From contig NZ_PPRU01000019.1 in NCBI RefSeq assembly GCF_002902285.1, positions 1-64,000 of the forward strand: a DNA stretch of 64,000 nucleotides, given 5' to 3'. Of the stretch, positions 1 through 8,734 are shown piece by piece. A program made the translations under genes and the position numbers. The notes under the pieces are model-generated. The model ran no database searches. It was not told the DNA's origin and saw only the letters and a list, made by a program, of their open reading frames with translations. Source of the DNA: Staphylococcus simulans (GTDB lineage: Bacteria; Bacillota; Bacilli; Staphylococcales; Staphylococcaceae). The first letter of the stretch is position 1; each line of letters starts with the position of its first letter.

Positions 1-360
1 AGGAGTATTAATATTAAAATAAATGTCATAAAAATTACTTTAAACACTATAAGTATAAATAGACTTTAAATCAATCGTTTGTGACAAATTTCTGAATAAT
101 TGAAAATGATTCCCAATATCAGTAGATTAATAAAAAATATTAAGAAGGAGAGACCATACTGCTTATTAAAATATTTGTAGAACACAAAGTTTGCTTAACA
201 ATAAACATATTAAAATAAAACTAAAATCGAAGAAAACAACAATTTATGTATAAATACATTTATGACAAAATTAAGAACTAATTGAGAATGATATTTACTA
301 TCAATTGCAGTAGGCGTATTCTGAAGTTGAGAGTCGAAGTTACTGAGGAGAGAAATCGGG
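1..360 (+). promoter_or_regulatory. norB upstream region with a duplicated operator-like module
   Basis: There is no convincing gene here. Two related blocks occur, at about 78-125 and 258-305. Each runs TTT(g/a)TGACAAA(t/a)TT..GAA..AATTGA(a/g)AATGAT followed by (A/C)TATCA. The first copy contains TTGAAA (100-105), 17 nt, TAGATT (123-128), which could be a promoter. Its core TTGAAAATGATT resembles half of the Fur box seen upstream of sstA. The second copy lies just before norB, whose start is preceded by a GGAG at 343-346. A second strong Shine-Dalgarno sequence (AAGGAG, 145-150) follows the first copy but has no standard start codon after it. The blocks and the SD are seen directly; Fur, SrrAB-type or other regulation is inferred. 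Confidence 0.5.
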
Positions 361-2658
361 ATGAAAAATCCATACAGTAGATTGTCGAAGGTCTTAGTAA
401 CAATTTTAGTCGTCGTATTCGGTATTTTGCTAGCTGGTGGTTGGTTGATATTTAAAAATGAAGCGCCTCGTCCAACAAAAGTGGTGAACGAAAGTGGACA
501 GACGGTCATTTCTAAATCCGAACTAATCAGTGGTCAAGCCATTTATGAAAAATATGGATTGACGGATTATGGTTCATATTTAGGAAACGGATCTTATTTA
601 GGTCCTGATTATACTGCAGAAACATTGCATCATTATTTAAAAGGGATGCATTACTATTATGCTGAACATCTTTATGATAAACCTTTTAAACAATTAAACC
701 AAATGCAGAAAGCAGGCATTGAAGACAAAGTTAAAAAAGAAATACGGGTGAATCGCTATTCAAAAGCTAAAGATGAACTTGTATTAACAGATGCACAAGT
801 TGCAGGCTTGAATTATGTCAGAGATTATTATCATAAAGAGTTTGTGAATAATCCCAAGCAAGCAGGGTTACCACAAAATATGATTGATCAAATCAAGACA
901 GATGATTATATGGTCAAAGGGAATAAAATTGAGCATTTGAGTGATTTCTTCTTCTGGGGTGCATGGTTATCTTCAACAGATCGTCCAGATAGAGATTTCT
1001 CATATACAAACAACTGGCCATTTGATGAACAAGCGGGTAATACAATGCCAAGTGAAGCATTGATATGGTCAGCAATTTCCGTTGCGATATTAGTCGCTGG
1101 TGTTGCGATTATTATTTACTTTCAAAGACGTTATCAATTCGACATGGAATCAACATATGATAGTGAACGTCGTTTACCTGAAATTAAAATTCAAGATACA
1201 ATTTCATCAAGTCAGGCCAAAACAGCCAAATACTTTGTGATTGTGATGGTGCTGTTTTTAATTCAAATCTTATTAGGTGAATTAATGGTCCATTATTATG
1301 TGGAAAATGAATTCTTTGGTATTCCGCTTCAAAAACTATTCCCATTCAACATCGCGAAGACATGGCACTTGCAGTTGGTGATCTTCTGGGTGGCTACAAC
1401 ATGGCTTGCGACAGGGATCTATATTGTGCCGAGGGTGCTCGGTAAAGAGCCTAAACATCAAGGTAAATTAGTCGATATCTTATTCGTCGCATTATTGATT
1501 GTTGCTGGCGGTAGTATGATAGGTGAATGGGGCAATATTCTTGGCTGGATTAACGAAAAATGGTGGTTATTCGGTCATTTCGGTTGGGAATATATTGAGC
1601 TTGGTAAATTCTGGCAAATTCTATTTATCATCGGTATGGTGCTATGGATGATTATTTTAGCCAGGGGCTTCATCCCAGCGATTAAAGATGGCAGTGAACA
1701 ACATCGTAAACGTTTAATCTTGCTCTTGTTTATTGGCGCAATCGCAATTCCAATGTTCTACTTAGCATCACTCTTTATTATGCCTAACTCACATGTCACT
1801 TTCGCAGATTATTGGCGTTGGTGGATTGTACACTTATGGGTAGAAGGGATTTTTGAAGCCTTTGCGGTTATTTTAATTGGTTTCTTAATGGTAGATATGA
1901 AATTAACGACAATACATTCTACAATTCGTGCATTGTACTTCCAAATCATTTTATTACTAGGTACAGGTATTGTAGGAATGGGGCACCATTATTACTGGCA
2001 AGGCGACCATTCAATTTGGTTAGCATTAGGTTCAAGCTTCTCTGCTTTAGAAGTTGTACCGTTATGTTTATTAATTTGGGAAGCTTACACCCATTATCGT
2101 GTTTATAAATTCAGTAAAATTGAATTCCCATACAAAGGTACATTCATCTTCTTAGCTTCTACAGGATTATGGAACGCAATTGGTGCGGGTGCACTAGGAT
2201 TCTTGATTAATGCGCCAGCCATTAACTACTTTGAACACGGAACACAGTGGACATCTGCGCACGCACATGGCTCAATGGCCGGTGTGTATGGTATGTTCTC
2301 AATTGCGATTATGTTATATGTATTAAGAAGTATTACTAAACCTGAATTCTGGACGAAGAAAGTTGAAAAATGGATTTCTATTTCATGTTGGTTATTAAAT
2401 ATTGGTTTAGCTGGCATGGTCTTTGTGACATTGCTTCCAGTAGGTTATATTCAACTTACAGATGCATTGAAACATGGTTACTGGCATGCAAGATTGACGG
2501 AGTTCTATCAAAAAGACTCAGTCTTTTGGTTATTATGGGGCAGATTGCCTTGGGACTTAATCTTCACAGCCGGTGTAATTATTTTACTTGTAATCACAGT
2601 TCGTGCAGTCATGCATCTTAAAAAAGTTAAAAATAATGAATATCAAAATAAAATCTGA
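361..2658 (+). CDS. norB: quinol-dependent nitric oxide reductase (qNOR)
   Basis: Single-chain nitric oxide reductase of the heme-copper oxidase superfamily. It reduces two NO to N2O with electrons from the quinol pool at the membrane and protects against NO or finishes partial denitrification. At 765 aa it has the usual qNOR length. One N-terminal TM helix (about 12-33) anchors a large extracytoplasmic domain (to about 235), and roughly 13 helices follow. Probable metal ligands are His542-His543 in a GHHYYW motif (FeB site) and His634 and His636 in AHAHGSM. The fused quinol-oxidising N-terminal part separates it from cNOR NorB, which needs NorC. It is a monocistron here. GAGGAG lies about 10 nt before the ATG. 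Upstream control may be through the repeated module at 78-305. Confidence 0.93.
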   Translation: MKNPYSRLSKVLVTILVVVFGILLAGGWLIFKNEAPRPTKVVNESGQTVISKSELISGQAIYEKYGLTDYGSYLGNGSYLGPDYTAETLHHYLKGMHYYYAEHLYDKPFKQLNQMQKAGIEDKVKKEIRVNRYSKAKDELVLTDAQVAGLNYVRDYYHKEFVNNPKQAGLPQNMIDQIKTDDYMVKGNKIEHLSDFFFWGAWLSSTDRPDRDFSYTNNWPFDEQAGNTMPSEALIWSAISVAILVAGVAIIIYFQRRYQFDMESTYDSERRLPEIKIQDTISSSQAKTAKYFVIVMVLFLIQILLGELMVHYYVENEFFGIPLQKLFPFNIAKTWHLQLVIFWVATTWLATGIYIVPRVLGKEPKHQGKLVDILFVALLIVAGGSMIGEWGNILGWINEKWWLFGHFGWEYIELGKFWQILFIIGMVLWMIILARGFIPAIKDGSEQHRKRLILLLFIGAIAIPMFYLASLFIMPNSHVTFADYWRWWIVHLWVEGIFEAFAVILIGFLMVDMKLTTIHSTIRALYFQIILLLGTGIVGMGHHYYWQGDHSIWLALGSSFSALEVVPLCLLIWEAYTHYRVYKFSKIEFPYKGTFIFLASTGLWNAIGAGALGFLINAPAINYFEHGTQWTSAHAHGSMAGVYGMFSIAIMLYVLRSITKPEFWTKKVEKWISISCWLLNIGLAGMVFVTLLPVGYIQLTDALKHGYWHARLTEFYQKDSVFWLLWGRLPWDLIFTAGVIILLVITVRAVMHLKKVKNNEYQNKI

Positions 2659-2700
2659 TAGACAGTAAATAGCTTTCACATAAGCGGAAAAAGTAAAAAT

Positions 2701-2738
2701 AAGGACAGTACAGAGTTTCGCGCTCTGCACTGTCCTTT
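2701..2738. terminator. intrinsic terminator between norB and the aldo/keto reductase
   Basis: A long stem (AAGGACAGT/ACTGTCCTT extended by CAGAG/CTCTG) sits between convergent genes. On the minus strand it is followed by a T-rich run (TTATTTTTAC), so it best serves the reductase gene, but it may work in both directions. Confidence 0.8.
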
Positions 2739-2762
2739 CGTTATATATGAACTTGAATTAAG

Positions 2763-3599
2763 TTATTTTAACGTACCGATTTTAACGTCATCAGGGTGCT
2801 TGCCTTGGCGTAAGTTCTGATTTAACTGATCGATTTTTTTAACGTCTTTATCTCGTAATTCAAAGTCAATTGCTTCAAAGTTTTCGCTGATTCTTGAAGG
2901 AGTTTGAGACTTAGGAATCACAATTCTATCATGCATTAAATGCCAATTTAAGATGATTTGCGCAGGTGTTTTTTCATATTTTTCAGCTAGCTTTGCGATA
3001 ACCGGATCTTCAAATAAACCACGTCCACGCATTAAAGGCATCCAAGCGGTAACTTTTATACCATGTTTATCACAGAAGTCTTGTAAGTCTTGTTGGTTTA
3101 AGTATGGGTGGAATTCGATTTGGTTAACCGCCGGCACAATTTCAGTATGTTCCATTAATTTTTCTAAGTGATGTTGCTGGAAGTTGCAGACACCGATTGC
3201 TTTAACGCATCCTTCTTTATAAAGTTCTTCCATTGCTTGATATGTTTCAATGAATAAGCCGTCTGCTTCACATGGCCAGTGAATTAAAAACATATCTAAA
3301 TAATCTACACCAAGATTCTCTAATGATTTTTCAAAGTAAGCTTTTGTGCTGTCATAACCTTGATAATCATTCCATAGCTTAGTCGTAATAAAGAGATCTT
3401 CACGGGGGACTTTACTTTTTTTAATTGCTTCACCTAATTCTTTTTCGTTGAAATAGAAATAAGCGGTATCAAAAGCACGATAGCCTGAATCTTCAGCAGC
3501 TTTGACTGCAGATTCCATATGCTTTTCGTCAATTTTGTAGACTCCTAAACCTATACGAGGAATTTTCACATCGTTATTCAACTTTACTTTCTTTTTCAA
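2763..3599 (-). CDS. aldo/keto reductase
   Basis: NADPH-dependent aldo/keto reductase of the short bacterial type (YvgN/YtbE-like). It probably reduces small aldehydes such as methylglyoxal, but the substrate is not readable from sequence. The protein is about 278 aa and forms a single TIM barrel. The catalytic tetrad is intact: Asp44 and Tyr49 (FDTAYFY), Lys74 (TTKLW) and His107 (LIHWP). The ORF can be opened at a GTG at 3611, but that codon abuts the Shine-Dalgarno GAAGGAG. The TTG at 3599, 11 nt beyond the SD, gives a more typical N-terminus and is chosen here. It is a single gene convergent with norB and shares its terminator region. Confidence 0.88.
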   Translation of the reverse strand: MKKKVKLNNDVKIPRIGLGVYKIDEKHMESAVKAAEDSGYRAFDTAYFYFNEKELGEAIKKSKVPREDLFITTKLWNDYQGYDSTKAYFEKSLENLGVDYLDMFLIHWPCEADGLFIETYQAMEELYKEGCVKAIGVCNFQQHHLEKLMEHTEIVPAVNQIEFHPYLNQQDLQDFCDKHGIKVTAWMPLMRGRGLFEDPVIAKLAEKYEKTPAQIILNWHLMHDRIVIPKSQTPSRISENFEAIDFELRDKDVKKIDQLNQNLRQGKHPDDVKIGTLK

Positions 3600-3715
3600 G
3601 ATGATTCGCACTCCTTCTACTTTTTCTTCATTATATCAAACCAAAGATATGTAATACTATTAAAGAGAAAATGATGCGCAATTTAATTAAAGGTTATTTA
3701 ATCAAATGAAATAAA

Positions 3716-3746
3716 AAAACAGCAACACCATTGAATGATGTTGCTG
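3716..3746 (-). terminator. terminator of the GlsB-like gene
   Basis: On the minus strand, a CAGCAACA/TGTTGCTG stem is followed by a run of seven T, 35 bp past the stop codon at 3782. Confidence 0.85.
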
Positions 3747-3781
3747 CAAGTCGTATGTTAATACACATTAAGTATTAAGAC

Positions 3782-4042
3782 TTATTTTCTTTTGTTTTTG
3801 TGGATTGCACCCAAGATTAATGAAAGGATTACAATTAATAAAATTGTACCGATTAATGCTGGGAAAATCGCAATGCCGCCTAGTGATGGACCCCAATCAC
3901 CAAGGATTGCTGAGCCAAGCCAAGCGCCGACAATACCAGCAATAATGTTACCTAAGATTCCTCCTGGAATATCTTTACCTAAAATTGCGCCGGCTAACCA
4001 ACCGATTAGGCCTCCGACGATAATCATTAATATTAATCCCAT
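3782..4042 (-). CDS. GlsB/YeaQ/YmgE family small membrane protein
   Basis: Glycine-rich 86-aa membrane protein of the family named transglycosylase-associated (Tag/GlsB/YeaQ). It has three TM segments and the typical repeated pattern GxxxGWLAGxxxG, GIVGAWLG and a basic C-terminal tail (HKNKRK). Members are often general-stress induced; no enzymatic activity is established, so the family name should not be read as a function. AGGAGG lies 8 nt before the ATG. It stands alone with its own terminator. Confidence 0.85.
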   Translation of the reverse strand: MGLILMIIVGGLIGWLAGAILGKDIPGGILGNIIAGIVGAWLGSAILGDWGPSLGGIAIFPALIGTILLIVILSLILGAIHKNKRK

Positions 4043-4141
4043 AATAGTAGCCTCCTAATTCAATACTGACAATACTTTTTTATTGTGCTTGTTAATGTTT
4101 ACCACTAATACATGATAAGTAATCATCTTAAATCAATTTTT

Positions 4142-4729
4142 TTAAAAAGGTTTTGTCCACAAGATAAATAAAATTAATATTAAGTAAATAATTAGGTAAA
4201 CATACCAGAAAGGAGTTAATAAATTCATTACAAGAAATGAAATAATAATTAATAATGTGCCGATTGTCAGTGATTTAGGCTTATTCTTCATGAAATGACT
4301 ACGAAAGCTTGTATCTTCAGAGCTTTCAAAAATGGTTAAGAAGATGAAAGATGCTCCGATTAAGAAGAAAACAGGTGCTAAATATGGAACGGACATATAA
4401 TAAGATTTTTCACTCGTATTGAATACGATGAACAAAGAAAGACTCAATAAAGTAAAGACAATAAAAGCCATGAATTTCTGTGTCGTAAAGACAATGGGCT
4501 TAAATTTTCGATCAGTCAACAGTGCGAGTAATGTCCAAATTAATATAAACGCAACCATCGCATGCGAAATAAAATCATACTTTCCGATGACGATAAGATT
4601 AATCACACTGTTTATTGAAACTGCAATAAGAATCGTACTTAATTTGACTTGATTGTTAGATTGTAAATACATATCAATCAAAATGGAAGCTGATATAATC
4701 GCAATGTTGATAATTATGTAGATGAGCAT
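4142..4729 (-). CDS. hypothetical multi-pass membrane protein
   Basis: Unrecognised integral membrane protein of about 195 aa. It has around six hydrophobic segments separated by short charged loops (for example near DRKFKP and ESSEDTSFRSHFMKNKPKS) and no recognisable catalytic motif. The reading frame opens at 4759, but AGGAGA precedes the ATG at 4729 by 9-10 nt, so that start is used. There is no clear terminator downstream; the next gene in the same direction is GlsB-like, about 100 bp away, with its own ribosome binding site. Function unknown. Confidence 0.7.
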   Translation of the reverse strand: MLIYIIINIAIISASILIDMYLQSNNQVKLSTILIAVSINSVINLIVIGKYDFISHAMVAFILIWTLLALLTDRKFKPIVFTTQKFMAFIVFTLLSLSLFIVFNTSEKSYYMSVPYLAPVFFLIGASFIFLTIFESSEDTSFRSHFMKNKPKSLTIGTLLIIISFLVMNLLTPFWYVYLIIYLILILFILWTKPF

Positions 4730-4811
4730 AGGGTGCGTCTCCTGACTTCTAATATTCACTGGAATATTATACCAATTTCAGTACATTTAAGCATTTGAAA
4801 ACACTTTAAAA

Positions 4812-4842
4812 TTAAAAAAGCTCGGGCATTCTGCAGCCCGAA
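4812..4842 (-). terminator. terminator of the queCDE operon
   Basis: On the minus strand, stem TCGGGC/GCCCGA followed by GCTTTTTTTAA, directly after the queE stop codon. Confidence 0.85.
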
Positions 4843-4844
4843 AC

Positions 4845-5558
4845 TTATACACCTTTCATATTACTCCAAAGTAATGTATGCAATTGTGGTAAAACATAGA
4901 CTTGGTTCATATCATTGCTTTGCATAACCTTATCTACAAGATTTTCGTAACGTTCAAGCAAACGTGCTGTATGATTTTCTACTTCATCATCTAAGTAAGG
5001 ATTGCCGACTTGTAAATAAAATGGGAGATCTGGATAACGATGATGTATATATTTAGCGAATTCATAGTCGTCATCATCAAAAACGACAACTTTAAGATTT
5101 AATGTTTCTTTAACACATTGTTCAATTACTTCATCAAGTATTTGTATGTTTGGTTTCATACCTGAGCTCGGTGGTTTAGGACTGATTGTTAAATCATTGA
5201 TTTGGCGCATCCACGGTTGGAAACGACTTCCTTGTGTTTCTAATGCACTTTCAATGTTCTTTTCTTCAAAGAGATCCACTAAATCTTGAATACCTTTAAT
5301 TAATGCAGGATTACCGCCTGAAATTGTGACATGATTAAAGCAATCGCCGCCGATTTCATAAAGTCGGTCATAAATTTCTTCTGCAGTCATCATTTGAATT
5401 TCATCTTTCATACTGCCATCCCAAGTGAAACTGGAATCACACCAGCTGCATCGATAATCACAGCCAGCAGTTCGTACGAACATTGTTTTACGTCCGATGA
5501 CACGGCCTTCACCTTGAATGGTCGGTCCGAAAATTTCTAATACAGGAATTTTAGCCAT
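4845..5558 (-). CDS. queE: 7-carboxy-7-deazaguanine synthase
   Basis: Radical-SAM enzyme that contracts 6-carboxytetrahydropterin to 7-carboxy-7-deazaguanine, the second QueD-E-C step of preQ0/queuosine synthesis. The [4Fe-4S]-binding CxxxCxxC motif is at Cys33, Cys37 and Cys40 (CDYRCSWC), followed by TISGGNP. The protein is 237 aa, normal for the family. The frame is open further upstream, but the ATG at 5558 has AAGGAG about 8 nt before it and matches the family N-terminus (IPVLEIFGPTIQGEG). It overlaps the end of queD by 8 nt, pointing to translational coupling in the riboswitch-controlled operon queC-queD-queE. Confidence 0.95.
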   Translation of the reverse strand: MAKIPVLEIFGPTIQGEGRVIGRKTMFVRTAGCDYRCSWCDSSFTWDGSMKDEIQMMTAEEIYDRLYEIGGDCFNHVTISGGNPALIKGIQDLVDLFEEKNIESALETQGSRFQPWMRQINDLTISPKPPSSGMKPNIQILDEVIEQCVKETLNLKVVVFDDDDYEFAKYIHHRYPDLPFYLQVGNPYLDDEVENHTARLLERYENLVDKVMQSNDMNQVYVLPQLHTLLWSNMKGV

Positions 5559-5976
5559 GACGGAACTCCTTAGGACGATAAACCACATAGCTAGATGGAG
5601 TTTCACGTAAATAGACTTGTGCACATTTAGGACGGTTCGGCTGTTTCTCTAAAATTTCTTCTGTAAGTTGGCAAATCGTTTGTGCGACCACTTCAGTAGA
5701 TGGCATTTTATCTTTGAACTGCGGTAAATCATTTAATAAATAATGATCGAACTGCTCATGAATTTGTTTTTTTAATGCTGCAAAGTTGATTAAGAAACCG
5801 CTATGATCAAGTTCGTCACCAACGATAGTTAAATTAACGAAATAAGTGTGACCATGCGTACGTACACATTTACCTGCATCTTCGCAAGGGATATAGTGTG
5901 CAGCTGCAAAATGGAAATCTTTATTTAATTCGAAAGCATAGGGATGGGCAACTGTTGGATAAATTTGTTGTAACAA
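5551..5976 (-). CDS. queD: 6-carboxy-5,6,7,8-tetrahydropterin synthase
   Basis: Converts 7,8-dihydroneopterin triphosphate to 6-carboxytetrahydropterin, the first committed step to preQ0. It is a 141-aa T-fold protein with zinc-ligand His27, His41 and His43 and catalytic Cys37 just before the THGH motif. No ATG fits. A TTG at 5976, 10 nt after the GGAG embedded in the end of queC, is the likely start and places queD 2 nt after the queC stop. An open frame continues upstream to 6045 inside queC but adds sequence foreign to the family. Middle gene of queC-queD-queE. Confidence 0.93.
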   Translation of the reverse strand: MLQQIYPTVAHPYAFELNKDFHFAAAHYIPCEDAGKCVRTHGHTYFVNLTIVGDELDHSGFLINFAALKKQIHEQFDHYLLNDLPQFKDKMPSTEVVAQTICQLTEEILEKQPNRPKCAQVYLRETPSSYVVYRPKEFRHG

Positions 5977-5978
5977 AA

Positions 5979-6650
5979 TCAGTTCACTCCTTTTTCTGCT
6001 AAATAAGCATTTAAACCACGTGCGCGTAATTGACAAGCCGGACATTCACCGCAGCCATCTGCGATAATCCCGTTATAGCAAGTCAATGTGTTATATCTTA
6101 CATAATCTAAGACACCAAGTTCGTCACTTAATGCCCAAGTTTCTTTTTTGTCTAACCACATTAATGGTGTATGAATGACAAAGTTTTTATCCATCGATAA
6201 ATTCAATGTGACATTCATGGATTTCACAAAATCATCGCGACAATCCGGATAACCAGAGAAGTCTGTTTCACAGACACCTGTAATAATGTGACGTGCTTTA
6301 ATCTGATAAGCTAACGCGCCCGCAAACGATAAAAATAATAAGTTACGTGCTGGAACGAAGGTGTTTGGTACACCATCATCAGTATCTACAATTTGTAAAT
6401 CATGTTGGGTTAACGCATTCGGTGTGAGTTGAGATAATAAAGACATGTCTAAAATGTGGTGCTTTAATCCTTGTTCTTGTGCGATTTGTTTAGCGACTTC
6501 AATTTCAGTATCGTGACGTTGACCGTATTGGAAAGTCACAAGTTCTACTTCTTTGAATTTTGCTTTCGCATAAAAGAGACAAGTCGTACTGTCTTGTCCG
6601 CCGCTGAAAACGACGAGTGCTTTATCATCATCAAGTTTATGGGGTGCCAT
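5979..6650 (-). CDS. queC: 7-cyano-7-deazaguanine synthase
   Basis: ATP-dependent enzyme that turns 7-carboxy-7-deazaguanine into preQ0. It is 223 aa. The N-terminal PP-loop SGGQDST (residues 16-22) binds ATP, and the C-terminal cysteine cluster C..GCGECPAC is the zinc site. The ATG at 6650 is preceded by GGAGAG. It is first gene of the operon queC-queD-queE, about 210 nt downstream of a preQ1-I riboswitch, so expression should drop when preQ1 is plentiful. The dedicated reductase QueF is encoded elsewhere in the window (25820-26323). Confidence 0.95.
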   Translation of the reverse strand: MAPHKLDDDKALVVFSGGQDSTTCLFYAKAKFKEVELVTFQYGQRHDTEIEVAKQIAQEQGLKHHILDMSLLSQLTPNALTQHDLQIVDTDDGVPNTFVPARNLLFLSFAGALAYQIKARHIITGVCETDFSGYPDCRDDFVKSMNVTLNLSMDKNFVIHTPLMWLDKKETWALSDELGVLDYVRYNTLTCYNGIIADGCGECPACQLRARGLNAYLAEKGVN

Positions 6651-6689
6651 AAGTCAATCTCTCCTTTAAAGTGATGACCTAGCTCGATC

Positions 6690-6760
6690 AATAAAAAAAC
6701 TCGAACGCTAAAGTGCGTGTATCTTGATGATTCAAAATAACGCTTTTAGGTTCGAGTTGA
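6690..6760 (-). terminator. riboswitch terminator in the queC leader
   Basis: On the minus strand, AACTCGAAC pairs with GTTCGAGTT, extended by partly paired CTAAA/TTTAG, and is followed by TTTTTTT. It lies between the preQ1 aptamer and queC and is the probable expression platform, which points to transcription termination rather than translational control. Confidence 0.85.
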
Positions 6761-6821
6761 TATAGACAATGACGTAGTATATTGACTATCTCTATAAAAG
6801 ATAGACGATTGAAAGTAAAAG

Positions 6822-6862
6822 TCTAGTTTTTTATAGAGGGTATCAGCTAGGAACCTCTGTGT
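6822..6862 (-). promoter_or_regulatory. preQ1-I riboswitch aptamer
   Basis: On the minus strand the leader reads AGAGGTTCCTAGCTGATAC, then CCCTCTATAAAAAACTA. This is the class I preQ1 aptamer: P1 stem AGAGG/CCTCT, the C-rich loop carrying the preQ1-recognising CCTAGC, and the A-rich tail that forms the H-type pseudoknot. It precedes queC-queD-queE. Class and position are seen directly; the OFF-switch behaviour follows from the known family. Confidence 0.95.
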
Positions 6863-6878
6863 TTCTATGTCGATAGAT

Positions 6879-6907
6879 AGAATAATATATTTCCTAAGTA
6901 AAATCAA
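6879..6907 (-). promoter_or_regulatory. promoter of the queCDE leader
   Basis: On the minus strand, TTGATT, 17 nt, TATTCT. Transcription would begin just before the preQ1 aptamer. Confidence 0.6.
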
Positions 6908-6926
6908 GGTGTCTCTGCTTCTGCTA

Positions 6927-6955
6927 TTACAAAATCGTGTGACATCTTGTAAAAT
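6927..6955 (+). promoter_or_regulatory. promoter of pabABC
   Basis: TTACAA, 17 nt, TAAAAT, about 55 bp before pabA and divergent from the queC promoter. Confidence 0.55.
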
Positions 6956-7015
6956 GAAGTTAAAAGCATTGTTCGACGAAACAAATAGAATGTTGAGTAA
7001 GGGGACAAGTTGAGT

Positions 7016-7609
7016 ATGATTATAATGATAGATAACAAAGACTCATTTACATATAACTTAGTAGATTATCTGAAAACAGAAAGTAATGAACGTGTGACAG
7101 TTATCGATGTAGATGACGTAGATATAGAAACATTAAAAACAATGCAGCCGCATGCGATTGTGATTTCCCCAGGTCCAGGAAGTCCAAGTGATTATCCGAT
7201 TTTACATGAAGTCCTTAGCACGTTTGAAGATAGTGTACCTATTTTAGGTGTGTGCTTAGGATTTCAACTTATTGTTGAACATTACGGTGGTGCTATTATT
7301 CATAGTTCACGTCCTGTACATGGCCACACTACGTTGATTACCACAAATGAGCAAGGTATTTTTGCGGGACTGCCTAAACAATTTCATGTGATGCGTTATC
7401 ACTCCTTATGTGCAGATGCATTACGCATGCCAAGTGCGCTAGAAGTCACAGCATATAATGAAGAACAAATTGTGATGGCAGTGGCGCATAGAAGTTATCC
7501 GATTTATGGTGTGCAATATCATCCTGAATCTATATTGAGTGAATATGGCCATGCGCAAATTCGACTATTTCTTCAACAGGCAGGTGAAAACATTGCGCGC
7601 GCACTTTAA
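7016..7609 (+). CDS. pabA: aminodeoxychorismate synthase, glutamine amidotransferase subunit
   Basis: Hydrolyses glutamine and passes ammonia to PabB to make 4-amino-4-deoxychorismate for folate synthesis. It is a class I glutamine amidotransferase of about 197 aa with nucleophile Cys80 in GVCLGFQ, an oxyanion SPGPGSP loop and a YHPES motif near the C-terminus. TrpG is the close alternative, but the neighbours PabB and PabC decide for folate. A TTG at 7010 is possible. The ATG at 7016 gives the family N-terminus (MIIMIDNKDSFTYNL) and lies 11 nt after AAGGGG. First gene of pabA-pabB-pabC. Confidence 0.92.
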   Translation: MIIMIDNKDSFTYNLVDYLKTESNERVTVIDVDDVDIETLKTMQPHAIVISPGPGSPSDYPILHEVLSTFEDSVPILGVCLGFQLIVEHYGGAIIHSSRPVHGHTTLITTNEQGIFAGLPKQFHVMRYHSLCADALRMPSALEVTAYNEEQIVMAVAHRSYPIYGVQYHPESILSEYGHAQIRLFLQQAGENIARAL

Positions 7610-8729
7610 TTATCGATATTACACAGATGAAACAGATTATAAGCAGTACCAATATTGTTTCAAGACAATTCTTGATCAAAAGATTGCTTATGATTTAAAT
7701 GAGGTACATGAAGTCATTGATTTTGCTGAACAAGCACATCAGGCAGGTCATTTTGTTTGTCTGTATTTACCTTACGAAGCGGCACCTGCCTTTAATTCTG
7801 AAATGGCAGTACATCTACCAGAAACTTCCAATTATGTTTATGCGGCAGCCTATATATTTGAAGCACCTGAAACAAGGGAAGAAGTAAAAGATAAGGCTGT
7901 ATCAGCACGTCCGCACTTTCATTTTCGTTTGTCGAAGCCAACTATGATTCAACATATCCAACAAGTTCAAGATGCGATTGTAGAAGGGAATACATATCAA
8001 GTGAACTATACAACACGTATGTATGATCGTATCCGTATGCCTATCAGCGAAATGTATGATTATTTAACACGAAGCAGTCACGGTAATTATACAGCGTTGC
8101 TTGATACCGATGAATTACAAATCGCCTCGATTTCACCTGAATTGTTCTTTCAAAGAGGTTCTTTTAAAACGATGGAGGACGTGGTATTAAGTAAACCGAT
8201 GAAAGGCACTATGCCAAGAGGGAAAGATAAAGCAGAGGATGACTATTATTATCAACAACTCGCACAATCTAAAAAAGATCAAGCGGAAAATGTGATGATA
8301 GTAGATTTATTACGTAATGATATTGCACGTATTTCAAAACCAGGCAGTGTGAAAGTGTATCAACCGTTTCATATTGAACGTTATCAAACTGTCTTTCAAA
8401 TGACGAGTATGGTCACAGGACAATTACCGCAAGCAACGTCATTACAACGTATTTTGACTGCACTCTTTCCATGCGGTTCGATTACTGGTGCACCTAAATT
8501 AAATACGATGCGCTATATTAAAGCATTAGAAGGCACACCGCGACATGTATATTGTGGTACCATCGGGTTAATGATTCCAAACGGTCCCTCAATATTTAAT
8601 GTACCGATACGTACGGTGCAATATATTGAAGACGAAGCAGTCTATGGTGTAGGTGCAGGTATTACGATTGATTCAGATCCAGAAGCAGAAGTCGCAGAGT
8701 TTGAAGCGAAAACTAAAATATTGGAGTGA
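7593..8729 (+). CDS. pabB: aminodeoxychorismate synthase component I
   Basis: Chorismate-binding subunit that aminates chorismate using ammonia from PabA. About 378 aa. The C-terminal two thirds carry the chorismate-enzyme signature: QVNYTTRMYDR, SPELFF, KPMKGTMPRG, ENVMIVDLLRND, FPCGSITGAPK and GVGAGITIDS. The KPMKGT lysine distinguishes PabB-type from anthranilate synthase. The frame is open from 7539, but AGGCAGGTG lies 5 nt before a TTG at 7593, giving a 17-nt overlap with pabA and a sensible N-terminus. Its stop overlaps the pabC ribosome binding site. Confidence 0.92.
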   Translation: MRAHFNYRYYTDETDYKQYQYCFKTILDQKIAYDLNEVHEVIDFAEQAHQAGHFVCLYLPYEAAPAFNSEMAVHLPETSNYVYAAAYIFEAPETREEVKDKAVSARPHFHFRLSKPTMIQHIQQVQDAIVEGNTYQVNYTTRMYDRIRMPISEMYDYLTRSSHGNYTALLDTDELQIASISPELFFQRGSFKTMEDVVLSKPMKGTMPRGKDKAEDDYYYQQLAQSKKDQAENVMIVDLLRNDIARISKPGSVKVYQPFHIERYQTVFQMTSMVTGQLPQATSLQRILTALFPCGSITGAPKLNTMRYIKALEGTPRHVYCGTIGLMIPNGPSIFNVPIRTVQYIEDEAVYGVGAGITIDSDPEAEVAEFEAKTKILE

Positions 8730-8734
8730 TAATG

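Noticed and set aside
3792-4058. 88-codon plus-strand frame opposite the GlsB-like gene
   Set aside because: The minus-strand protein is a clear family member with ribosome site and terminator; the plus frame has neither.
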